Source of the DNA: Elusimicrobia bacterium CG03_land_8_20_14_0_80_50_18
Lineage (GTDB): Bacteria > CG03
Assembly: GCA_002780705.1 (NCBI GenBank)
Contig: PEUP01000014.1
Location: 327 to 33,552, forward strand
Reading direction: 5' to 3'
DNA length: 33,226 nt
Shown here: piece by piece, positions 8,382 to 14,569 of the stretch
Layout: each line of letters starts with the position of its first letter
Numbering within the stretch: the stretch's first letter is position 1
Notes under the pieces: model-generated
What the model saw: the letters and a program-made list of their open reading frames with translations, nothing else
Told to the model about the DNA's origin: nothing
Databases searched by the model: none
Translations under genes and position numbers: made by a program

Positions 8382-8576
8382 AAGGTTGCGGTCAGGACAG
8401 GTCCCCGAAATGACACAACCCGCCGGAGGCGGACTTTCAGCCGCGGAGAAGATATTATTCCTTCCTCCAAAGGCGGACTTTCAGCCCACCGGAGGCGGAT
8501 ACAACATTTCAGCTCCGCGGCATTTCAAACAAACGGTATAAACCTTTGTGTTACGAAATATGTGTCGCGCGAAAAT
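8382..8576. other. Gene-free, repeat-rich interval between the RRM gene and the GDPD gene
   Basis: No plausible coding frame is seen. The interval carries two copies of a compound GC-rich element (see 8419-8498). A short self-complementary GGACAGGTCC lies near 8393. It must hold the end of the RRM transcript and the start signals of the GDPD-MATE pair, but I cannot point to a convincing terminator or promoter. Confidence 0.5.
8419..8498. repeat. Two copies of a compound palindromic repeat
   Basis: AGGCGGACTTTCAGCC occurs at 8427-8442 and again at 8471-8486. Near-identical hairpins CCCGCCGGAGGCGG (8419-8432) and CCCACCGGAGGCGG (8485-8498) lie on opposite outer flanks. The hairpin has a 4-5 bp GC stem with a 3-nt loop. 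The copies are in the same orientation. No coding frame explains the repetition. Confidence 0.7.
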
Positions 8577-8828
8577 TTATCTTTCTTCGCGAGGTTTTGC
8601 TTTGTTTACTTTAACCTCTCTTCCCTTCAGATCTTTTCCGTTAAGAGCGGCAATCGCCTTGTCGCCCGCTTCATCCGAAGTCATTTCAACAAATCCGAAA
8701 CCTCTTGAGCGTCCCGTAAATTTGTCTTTAATGACCACCGCGGAAGTGACTTCGCCGAACTCTTCAAAAGCGCTCTTCAAGTCTTCGTCCGCCATCCCCC
8801 ATGCCAAATTACCAACATAAATGTTCAT
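8577..8828 (-). CDS. Small RRM-type RNA-binding protein
   Basis: An 83-residue single RNA-recognition-motif protein of the type found in cyanobacteria and many candidate phyla. RNP2 is IYVGNL (3-8) and RNP1 is RGFGFVEM (42-49), with both aromatic positions intact. It ends in a short basic tail (VNKAKPREER). Such proteins bind single-stranded RNA and often respond to cold, but the target here is unknown. I chose the ATG at 8826-8828 because AAGGAGG sits 7 nt before it; a longer frame would start upstream of this ribosome site. It has its own predicted promoter at 8862-8890, between it and the membrane protein gene. Confidence 0.93.
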   Translation of the reverse strand: MNIYVGNLAWGMADEDLKSAFEEFGEVTSAVVIKDKFTGRSRGFGFVEMTSDEAGDKAIAALNGKDLKGREVKVNKAKPREER

Positions 8829-8861
8829 CCTGAACCTCCTTAAAAACTGCAAAATGCTAAC

Positions 8862-8890
8862 ATAATTTCAGTGACCGCGCAAGATGTAAA
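8862..8890 (-). promoter_or_regulatory. Predicted promoter of the RRM gene
   Basis: Minus-strand TTTACA (8885-8890) and AATTAT (8862-8867) are separated by 17 nt, matching 5 of 6 and 4 of 6 consensus positions. Transcription would start near 8855, giving a leader of about 27 nt with an AAGGAGG ribosome site. Confidence 0.45.
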
Positions 8891-8901
8891 AATGGACGGC
8901 C

Positions 8902-9285
8902 TCAGATTATTCTGAAAAAGAGAGCGCCGACCAGCACGCATATGACCCCGTGAGTGAGTGTTCTTGAAATATTTCTTGTCAAACCCGCCAATCGCGCTTT
9001 CGCGGCTGAAAAAGATTCGGCAAATGACAGAATGAATATGAAAAACAGAACAGCCGCCACCGGCGCCGCGACATTCTGTCTGAAAAGAGAGTTCAGCGCG
9101 TCTTCCCAGAAAAGGAGCTGTATCAGGGCCACAACCGAAAAGGTGAGGATGAGAGAATGCGTGAGCAGCCTTGACACATTACTTGTCAAACCCTTTTTCC
9201 GCGCCCAATAAATTCCGGCGGTTTCCCATAAAGACAAAAGAAGTATGGCACTGATAAAAATCAGATTCGTCATATCCCTTCCCAT
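8902..9285 (-). CDS. Four-helix membrane protein with internal duplication, function unknown
   Basis: I do not recognise this 127-residue protein. It has four hydrophobic segments and consists of two similar halves. GLTSNVSRLLTH in the first half matches GLTRNISRTLTH in the second. The similarity extends without gaps over roughly 40 residues, from LSLWE and LSFAE through the following helix. The two-fold repeat suggests an ancient tandem duplication, as in small transporters or membrane scaffold proteins. The frame stays open upstream into the RNase P RNA gene, but the true start is most likely the ATG at 9283-9285, preceded by AAGGAGG. The start lies 17 nt after the end of rnpB with no terminator between, so it may be carried on the rnpB transcript. 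Confidence 0.75.
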   Translation of the reverse strand: MGRDMTNLIFISAILLLSLWETAGIYWARKKGLTSNVSRLLTHSLILTFSVVALIQLLFWEDALNSLFRQNVAAPVAAVLFFIFILSFAESFSAAKARLAGLTRNISRTLTHGVICVLVGALFFRII

Positions 9286-9302
9286 TTTTCCTCCTTTTCC
9301 CG

Positions 9303-9607
9303 GGGGAGATGATTCCATAAGCCGGATTCTGTTCTAGACGGCCATTCATCTATGCGGTCTACCCGTCCCGCACTGTCAAACGAGCAGCTTGCGTTTTTCC
9401 GGTAAAGGAAAAACAACGGGACTGCTTGGCCTTGCTTCCGGCAGGGTTTAGCCTTTTCACTACGGCACCCTATTCGGGCCCGTACCTGGTTTCTGTGCCA
9501 CTTTCCGTATCCGCCTTTCGGCGAACCTCCGCCTTTCGGCGGATGCCGCGCTCTGTGAAGTCCGGACTTTCCTCCCCCGAAAGGGCGGCCGTCCGAATCA
9601 TCTCCCC
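9303..9607 (-). ncRNA. rnpB: RNase P RNA (bacterial type A-like), compact
   Basis: Catalytic RNA of RNase P, which trims the 5' ends of tRNA precursors. The ends form a perfect 13-bp P1 helix (GGGGAGATGATTC with GAATCATCTCCCC). Universal core elements read in order on the minus strand are GGAGGAAAGTCCGGAC (CR-I), ACAGAAACC, GAAGCAAGGCCAAGCAG, TAGATGAATGG and AGAACAGAATCCGGCTTAT (CR-V). Two GAAA-capped GC hairpins occupy the P8/P9 place. The molecule is about 305 nt, short for type A. By eye against the E. coli RNA I find no P13/P14 and no P18. Boundaries are set from P1. No T-run follows the 3' end. Confidence 0.93.
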
Positions 9608-9613
9608 TGTTAA

Positions 9614-9640
9614 ACTATAAAAAAACCAGCCAAAATGCAA
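9614..9640 (-). promoter_or_regulatory. Predicted rnpB promoter
   Basis: Minus-strand TTGCAT (9635-9640) and TATAGT (9614-9619) with a 15-nt spacer. The start would fall at about 9607, exactly the first G of the P1 helix. The spacer is a little short, but the fit with the RNA end supports it. Confidence 0.5.
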
Positions 9641-9674
9641 CAGGCGCTTTCTTATTTTTCAAACTCTTCTTCAT
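9615..9674 (-). CDS. Possible 19-residue basic/hydrophobic peptide
   Basis: A short frame, MKKSLKNKKAPVAFWLVFL, begins with ATG 8 nt after a GGGAGG ribosome-site-like tract, 24 nt beyond the stop of the lipoprotein gene. It has a lysine-rich start and a hydrophobic end, like many small membrane peptides or leader peptides. It overlaps the predicted rnpB promoter and could be chance. No homologue is recognised. Confidence 0.2.
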   Translation of the reverse strand: MKKSLKNKKAPVAFWLVFL

Positions 9675-9698
9675 AAAACTTGCCTCCCTGGCGGGGCG

Positions 9699-10265
9699 CT
9701 AATCGAGCAGCAGTTTTCTCAGCGGACGCATCGTCGTGTAAACGGCGCTTTCCATTGTGTGCCTGATATCAAAAGACTCGTAGGAATCACTGTTCGCCCA
9801 GATGACCTCGCCCGACCTGACATCTATCAGCCGGAGGGTGATATCCACCTTCGCGTTGTAAAAAGCCGTCTCATAAGAGACTTTACCGTCTGAGCCGGTG
9901 TAATAAACCCGCTCTTCCTTCTCTTCCTGCCAGCGCAGGACACTCCCGTCTATTATGGCATCGGCGCCGGCGAGATTGCCGATCTGGGCGAAGAGCCTGT
10001 CGCTCCTCGGAACCGCGTTCTGCAGCATCTTATCAAAGACCTTGGAATCCACGACCTTTACGCCGCTCTCAAGAAGATATCGTGATATCGTATCGCGAAC
10101 AGCTCCGCCGGATGAGGTGTAATTTTCAGGGCTGTCGAGCCGGGCTACCGCTATGTTGCGCAGGCTTTTGTAATCAAAATCCTTTTTCCAGTTGGCCCGC
10201 GGCTGACAGCCGCATATCAGATAAAGAGAAAGCGCCGACGCTAACAGAAAGGAATGAAACCTCAT
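9699..10265 (-). CDS. CsgG-like outer-membrane lipoprotein
   Basis: A 188-residue predicted lipoprotein: a hydrophobic signal ends in ICGC, giving a lipid-attachment Cys20. The mature part follows the CsgG/LpoB-type fold pattern. A strand 'LRNIAVARLDSP' is followed by a helix with 'ISRYLLESGVKVVDSKVFDKML', then 'AGADAIIDGSVLRW', and paired strands 'VDITLRLIDVRSGEVIWANSDSYES'. Proteins of this group sit at the periplasmic face of the outer membrane; some form secretion pores and others activate penicillin-binding proteins. It is shorter than CsgG itself and which role applies is unknown. The start overlaps the TPR gene stop (ATGA), so the two are probably made together. Confidence 0.7.
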   Translation of the reverse strand: MRFHSFLLASALSLYLICGCQPRANWKKDFDYKSLRNIAVARLDSPENYTSSGGAVRDTISRYLLESGVKVVDSKVFDKMLQNAVPRSDRLFAQIGNLAGADAIIDGSVLRWQEEKEERVYYTGSDGKVSYETAFYNAKVDITLRLIDVRSGEVIWANSDSYESFDIRHTMESAVYTTMRPLRKLLLD

Positions 10266-10690
10266 CTTCCCTCCTCAAGAGCTTCGGAAACGTTATCCAG
10301 ATGCTTCTGGGCGCTCTCCTTGTTTTTCTGGTTTTTGGCATTTTTAAGGGCTTTCTGAAAATATGCGCGGGCCTGAGCCATATTGCCCGTTTCCTCATAT
10401 ATTATGCCCAGAAGATAGACCGGTATAAATTTTTTCGGGCTCAGTTCCGTGGCGCGCGAAAGATGCGCTAACGCCGCCTCATAATTCCTCTGATTGACAG
10501 CGCATATCCCGGCGCTTATAAGGAGACCTGTGTCAGAAGGATTGTCTTTCAGCAGAGTCTCGGCCTTCTCTCTGGCCGCTGTCCATTTTTTTTCTCTCAT
10601 CAGTTCCCTCACATCCTGCGCGCGCAAGGTTAAAGGAAATAAGATGAGCGCCGCCAGAAGCGCGGCCTTTATGTCAAATCTGTTTCTCAT
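10262..10690 (-). CDS. Secreted TPR-repeat protein
   Basis: About 142 residues: an N-terminal signal peptide (hydrophobic AALLAALILFPLTLRAQ, likely cut after LRA) and then about three tetratricopeptide repeats. In the repeats Trp/Tyr, Gly, Ala and Pro fall at the usual spacing (for example NQRNYEAALAHLSRATELSP). TPRs bind proteins, so it is probably a periplasmic adaptor. Two ATGs compete, 10696 and 10690. I prefer 10690 because an AGGGGG tract lies 9 nt before it and only 3 nt before the other. It is translationally coupled to the CsgG-like lipoprotein downstream. Two hairpin repeats lie between it and wecB. Confidence 0.78.
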   Translation of the reverse strand: MRNRFDIKAALLAALILFPLTLRAQDVRELMREKKWTAAREKAETLLKDNPSDTGLLISAGICAVNQRNYEAALAHLSRATELSPKKFIPVYLLGIIYEETGNMAQARAYFQKALKNAKNQKNKESAQKHLDNVSEALEEGR

Positions 10691-10710
10691 AATCATTACC
10701 CCCTATTTAG

Positions 10711-10737
10711 TATCGGGGTTAGAAAACCCCTCCTACA
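10711..10737 (-). repeat. 27-nt hairpin repeat, copy 1
   Basis: On the minus strand this reads TGTAGGA, then the stem GGGGTT / AACCCC with a TTCT loop, then GATA. It lies 3 nt from copy 2, giving a 30-nt period. Relative to copy 3 two base pairs of the stem have changed on both sides, so the hairpin is kept. Confidence 0.75.
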
Positions 10738-10740
10738 TCA

Positions 10741-10767
10741 TATCGGAACTGGAAAGTCCCTCCTACA
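10741..10767 (-). repeat. 27-nt hairpin repeat, copy 2 (contains the wecB stop codon)
   Basis: On the minus strand: TGTAGGA, stem GGGACT... paired with AGTTCC (one A-C mismatch), loop TTCC, then GATA. It differs from the copy after lon at 2 of 27 positions. The TAG inside TGTAGGA is the stop codon of wecB. Confidence 0.78.
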
Positions 10768-11896
10768 CCATAAAATCCCGGATATTTGACAGAACCGGAA
10801 GCTCAAAATATTTTCTCAGCGATTGAGTTATCCTCTCCCCTGCCCGGCCGTCGCCGTAAGGATTCCTGAAAGTTTTTTTTACGGCGCTGTCTTTAATAAG
10901 AGCGCTGACGCAGGAGCGGATTTTTGAGGGAGATGTCCCCGCGACTTTGACAAAACCCGCCGCGACACCCTCCGGCCGTTCCGTGCGCTTTCTCAAAAGC
11001 ACAACCTTTTTGCCGAAAACAAGAGCCTCTTCCTGTATGCCGCCGGAATCCGTCACCGTGAAAAAACAGTTTTTCAAAAGATATATCAGGTCGCGGTAAT
11101 TGAGGGGCTCCGTGAGCACAATGTTGTCCGAAGCTCCTAATATTTTAGCGGCCGCGTTTTTCACAACCGGGTTCGGATGCACGGGATAAATGACACGCAG
11201 TCCCCTCGCGGCTGTAAAATAGTTTTTCAAAAAATAAAAAACGCCCTCCATGGGTTTTCCCCACGATTCTCTCCTGTGCATGGTCAGGAGCACGAAAGGT
11301 TTCTCGGCGAGGCGCCGCGCCCGGGCGGAAACAGCTCTTTCATCCCGCGATATCAGATCCGCCGCGTCAACTATGGTGTTTCCCGTCACCGAAATCAGGC
11401 GCGGACGCAGGCCCTCTCTTTTGATGTTGAGCAGGGCGCCTCTCGTGGGCGGAAACAGTATGTCCGAAATGCTGTCGGTCAAAACCCTGTTCAGCTCCTC
11501 GGGAAAAGGCTCGTTCTTATTTCCTGTCCTCAGTCCGGCCTCCACATGAGCGGAAGGAATACCGTTATAAAAAGCGGATAACGCCGAAGCGAATGTCGTT
11601 GAGGTGTCGCCGTGCACCATCACAAGGTCGGGCTTTTCTTTTTTATATACGGTATCCAGCTGTTTAACTGCTGAGGATGTTATATCGGCGAGGCTCTGCG
11701 CGGCTGTCATGATATTGAGGTTGTACTCCGGTGACATGGCGAATATATCAAGCGCCTCGTCCAGCATATCGCTGTGCTGCCCGGTCAGAGCCAGCTTCAC
11801 CGAAAAGGCCCTGTCTCTTTTGAGCGCCAGATACACGGGAGCCATCTTTATCGCTTCCGGCCTCGTGCCGAAAGTCAGTATTATTTTTTTTCTCAT
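10763..11896 (-). CDS. wecB: UDP-N-acetylglucosamine 2-epimerase (non-hydrolysing)
   Basis: Cytoplasmic enzyme that converts UDP-GlcNAc to UDP-ManNAc for surface polysaccharide or teichoic-like polymer synthesis. It has 377 residues, the family length. Family features are FGTRPEAIKMAP (9-20), the HGDTSTTF and HVEAGLRTGN segments of the N-terminal Rossmann half, and DSGGIQEEA followed by LLRKRTERPEG in the C-terminal nucleotide-binding half. It starts directly at the wecA stop (TAA then ATG) and is therefore paired with the lipid-carrier enzyme. The last codons and the TAG stop lie in a dispersed hairpin repeat, so the C-terminus may have been altered by that element. Confidence 0.95.
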   Translation of the reverse strand: MRKKIILTFGTRPEAIKMAPVYLALKRDRAFSVKLALTGQHSDMLDEALDIFAMSPEYNLNIMTAAQSLADITSSAVKQLDTVYKKEKPDLVMVHGDTSTTFASALSAFYNGIPSAHVEAGLRTGNKNEPFPEELNRVLTDSISDILFPPTRGALLNIKREGLRPRLISVTGNTIVDAADLISRDERAVSARARRLAEKPFVLLTMHRRESWGKPMEGVFYFLKNYFTAARGLRVIYPVHPNPVVKNAAAKILGASDNIVLTEPLNYRDLIYLLKNCFFTVTDSGGIQEEALVFGKKVVLLRKRTERPEGVAAGFVKVAGTSPSKIRSCVSALIKDSAVKKTFRNPYGDGRAGERITQSLRKYFELPVLSNIRDFMV

Positions 11897-12886
11897 TTAA
11901 TTTTTGATGGAAAAAATCGTGGCCATGATAGCGATAATAGAAAGGATGAGCGTCAGATTGTACATCAGCAGTGACACCTCCCTTGAAGACCAGCCCCCCT
12001 TCAGAAGTTTATGATGAATGTGCTCCGAGTCCGCTCTCATTATGGGCACATTCGCGCGGGAGCGCCTTATTATCGCGGACACGACATCAAAAATAGGCAG
12101 AGCCACAACCATTATCGGTATGACCAGCGCGATGGCGGCTGTGAGCTTGAGCATCCCCTGAATGGCTATTATACCGAGAAAAAAACCAAGCAGAAGGCTG
12201 CCCGAATCGCCGAGGAAAACACCCGCGGGCGGGAAATTGAAATACAAAAAACCCAGACATGCGCCCGAAAGAAGCAGAGAGAGTATCGCGAACAATCTCC
12301 CTCCGGAGAGCCCGCTAAAAGCGACTTCTATTATTATCACAATTGAAAAGGTGAAAGCCGCGATAGCCGAAATACCGCAGGCGAGGCCGTCCACACCGTC
12401 TATCAGATTGATAACATTGGTGAAGGCGAGCATCCACAGCGCCGTGATTATGATAGACGCCAGCCGCGGGAACATCACATATTTCATGAACGGTATCTTG
12501 AAACCTGTGATCTCCACCCCGTACATCAGCACCATCATAACAGCTATTGTCTGGGCGAGCAGTTTCACCGTCGGGCTGAGGGCCTTGCGGTCATCAGCCA
12601 TGCCGGTGATGAGTATTATGAGGCTGCCCAGAAACACACCGTTGAGCGCCGAAAAATTCGCCACCAGCAAAAGTTTCACCTCGTCCGAAATGAAATAAAG
12701 AATGGCCAGGCCGATCCACATGCTCAGCCATATCCCTAAGCCTCCCCATAAAGGGACCAGGCGTGTGTGAATCTTCCTGCTTGTGGGTTTGTCATAAACG
12801 CGTTTTTTCTCGGCGAAATTGATAAAGGCCGGCTCAAAGATGAACAGAAAAAGCATAGGTATGAAAAAAGCCGCCAGATATATCAT
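11897..12886 (-). CDS. wecA: Undecaprenyl-phosphate GlcNAc-1-phosphate transferase (WecA/TagO type)
   Basis: Inner-membrane enzyme that moves GlcNAc-1-P from UDP-GlcNAc to undecaprenyl phosphate, the first step of O-antigen, ECA or similar glycans. The 329-residue protein has about 10 membrane helices. Catalytic signatures are GMADDRKALSP with Asp98/Asp99, NLIDGVDGLA (160-169) and FLGDSGSLLLGF (around 226), with the HIHHKLL loop near 291. The MraY family shares these, but the HIHHKLL loop and pairing with wecB point to WecA. The ATG overlaps the glyA stop (ATGA). Confidence 0.93.
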   Translation of the reverse strand: MIYLAAFFIPMLFLFIFEPAFINFAEKKRVYDKPTSRKIHTRLVPLWGGLGIWLSMWIGLAILYFISDEVKLLLVANFSALNGVFLGSLIILITGMADDRKALSPTVKLLAQTIAVMMVLMYGVEITGFKIPFMKYVMFPRLASIIITALWMLAFTNVINLIDGVDGLACGISAIAAFTFSIVIIIEVAFSGLSGGRLFAILSLLLSGACLGFLYFNFPPAGVFLGDSGSLLLGFFLGIIAIQGMLKLTAAIALVIPIMVVALPIFDVVSAIIRRSRANVPIMRADSEHIHHKLLKGGWSSREVSLLMYNLTLILSIIAIMATIFSIKN

Positions 12887-14127
12887 TCGTTTTTATAGAT
12901 AGGGAAATCCGATGTCATGGCTTTCACTTCATTCCTGATGGCTTCAAGAGTTTTTTTATCGTCTCCCGCTTCCACCGCCCTGTTTATAAACCCGGCGATG
13001 CGCAGCATTTCAGGTTCTTTCATGCCGCGTGTTGTGACGGCGGGGGTTCCCAACCTTATGCCGGATGTCACAAAGGGTTTCTCCGGATCTCCGGGAATTG
13101 AATTCTTGTTGGCCGTTATCCCCGCTTCCTCAAGGATGTTCTGGGCGAGCTTCCCCGTCATATTCTTATTCCTCATATCCACCAGCACCATGTGATTGTC
13201 CGTCCCGCCGGTGACCAGCGTGAAATTGTTCTTCAGGAGGCCCTCGGCCAGCGCCTTGCTGTTCAGCACTATCTGACGCTGATAAAGGCGGAATTCCGGC
13301 TTCAGGGCCTCGCCGAAAGCCGCGGCCTTTGCCGCCATTATGTGCATGTGCGGGCCTCCCTGGATGCCGGGAAAAACCTGACGGTCAATAATGGCGGCGT
13401 GCTCCTTTTTTGACATTATCACACCGCCACGCGGGCCCCTGAGCGTCTTGTGTGTCGTGGTGGTGACAAAATCGCAGAAAGGAAAAGGCGACGGATGCTC
13501 GCCCGCGGCGACGAGGCCGGCGATGTGAGCTATGTCCGCCATGAGATAAGAGCCCGCCTTATCGGCTATGGCTCTGTATCTTTTAAAATCTATGATCCTC
13601 GGATAGGCCGAGGCCCCGCATATTATCAGTTTCGGTTTGTGCTTCATGGCGAGTTTTTCCATCTCGTCATAATCTATGAGTCCTGTCTGCAAATTGTTCC
13701 GGGCCGGTATTATCTCATAAAAACGGCCGGAGAAAGACAGGGGATGCCCGTGCGAAAGATGCCCGCCGTGAGCGAGGTCCATGCTCAGGATGCGGTCGCC
13801 CTGTTCAAGAACGGCGAAATAAACAGCCATATTCGCGGATGTCCCGGAGAGAGGCTGCACATTGGCGTGCTCCGCACCAAATATCTTTTTGCACCTTACG
13901 AGAGCCAGCGTCTCTATCTCATCGCAATGCAGACAGCCGCCGTAATATCTTTTGCCGGGATAACCCTCCGCGTATTTGTTGGTGAAAAAAGAAGACGCCG
14001 CCTCAAGCACTGAAAAAGACGCGAAATTCTCGGAGGCTATCATCTCAAGATTCTCCTCCTGCCGCCGGTGCTCTCTTTCTATTATGTCATAAACCGCTTC
14101 GTCACTTTTTTTCAGATGTTCAAACAT
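12883..14127 (-). CDS. glyA: Serine hydroxymethyltransferase
   Basis: PLP enzyme interconverting serine and glycine with transfer of a one-carbon unit to tetrahydrofolate. It has 414 residues, the normal bacterial length. It shows NLEMIASENFAS (26-37), the EGYPGKRYYGG block (54-64) and the PLP-lysine motif TTTTHKTLRGPRGG with Lys227. It overlaps the phosphatase gene by 8 nt upstream and wecA by 4 nt downstream. In Bacillus a sua5-like gene, a phosphatase ywlE and glyA also lie near each other, and the same three occur here in a row. Confidence 0.97.
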   Translation of the reverse strand: MFEHLKKSDEAVYDIIEREHRRQEENLEMIASENFASFSVLEAASSFFTNKYAEGYPGKRYYGGCLHCDEIETLALVRCKKIFGAEHANVQPLSGTSANMAVYFAVLEQGDRILSMDLAHGGHLSHGHPLSFSGRFYEIIPARNNLQTGLIDYDEMEKLAMKHKPKLIICGASAYPRIIDFKRYRAIADKAGSYLMADIAHIAGLVAAGEHPSPFPFCDFVTTTTHKTLRGPRGGVIMSKKEHAAIIDRQVFPGIQGGPHMHIMAAKAAAFGEALKPEFRLYQRQIVLNSKALAEGLLKNNFTLVTGGTDNHMVLVDMRNKNMTGKLAQNILEEAGITANKNSIPGDPEKPFVTSGIRLGTPAVTTRGMKEPEMLRIAGFINRAVEAGDDKKTLEAIRNEVKAMTSDFPIYKNE

Positions 14128-14569
14128 CGCGCTTTCCTCCAGACTCCTTTAATATCTTCACCACAAGGCCAGATATTGTATCAAATGTTTTTCTGTAAAA
14201 GCTCTTGTCCAGTCCTATGGGGTCGAGTATCTCCCCTTTTTCTCCGGCGTATTCGGTCAGAAGAAAAACCTTGCCGGAGACAAAAGGGAAGTTTTCCTTT
14301 ATGTAATCCTTGTGGCGGTTTTCCATACACAGCACAAGAGCGGCCTCATCCAGTATTTCTTTTGTCACCTGCGTTGACACATGATTTTTGTGAGGCATAC
14401 CCTCTTCATTAAAAATTTCCTCAAGCGCCCCGAAAATGCGATAGGACGGATTTGCCGCGATCCCGGCGGAAGACACCTTGACGCCCGGAGCGTTTTTTCT
14501 GAAAACAGCCTCCGCCATAACGGAGCGGCATGTATTGCCCGTGCAGACAAAGAGGACGGGAGAAAGCAT
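14120..14569 (-). CDS. Low-molecular-weight phosphatase, probable protein-arginine phosphatase (YwlE-like)
   Basis: A 149-residue member of the LMW protein-tyrosine-phosphatase family. The P-loop CTGNTCRS carries the nucleophile Cys9 and Arg15, and the general acid is Asp116 in EILDPIG. At the position between Asn and the second Cys it has Thr13. True tyrosine phosphatases usually have Ile there (CxGNICRS), while Thr at this place marks YwlE, the arginine phosphatase of Bacillus that reverses McsB. The presence of mcsA/mcsB about 10 kb away supports that role. Its TAATG junction with tsaC and overlap with glyA show co-translation. Activity on other phospho-sites, as in polysaccharide regulation with wecA/wecB, is the alternative. 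Confidence 0.85.
   Translation of the reverse strand: MLSPVLFVCTGNTCRSVMAEAVFRKNAPGVKVSSAGIAANPSYRIFGALEEIFNEEGMPHKNHVSTQVTKEILDEAALVLCMENRHKDYIKENFPFVSGKVFLLTEYAGEKGEILDPIGLDKSFYRKTFDTISGLVVKILKESGGKRDV

Noticed and set aside
8829..8852. Longer start for the RRM protein
   Set aside because: The AAGGAGG ribosome site lies inside this extension, and the RRM fold begins right after the ATG at 8828.
9286..9318. N-terminal extension of the four-helix membrane protein into rnpB
   Set aside because: The extra residues are encoded by the 3' strand of the RNase P P1 helix, and a good ribosome site lies before the internal ATG at 9285.
9555..9575. GGACTTTCCTCC in rnpB as another copy of the inverted-repeat family
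   Set aside because: It is the universal RNase P core GGAGGAAAGTCC read on the other strand, so the match with the repeat at 6231-6277 needs no common origin.
9675..9698. Intrinsic terminator after the lipoprotein gene
   Set aside because: The GC-rich stretch pairs poorly (three or four base pairs with a large loop) and only a short T-run follows.
10711..10767. CRISPR array (two 27-nt units at a 30-nt period)
   Set aside because: Only two units with a 3-nt gap, no spacers, no cas genes; the units are hairpins also found singly after lon.
11177..12698. Plus-strand frames opposite wecB and wecA
   Set aside because: Antisense shadows rich in Arg/Ser/His; the minus-strand genes carry full catalytic motifs.
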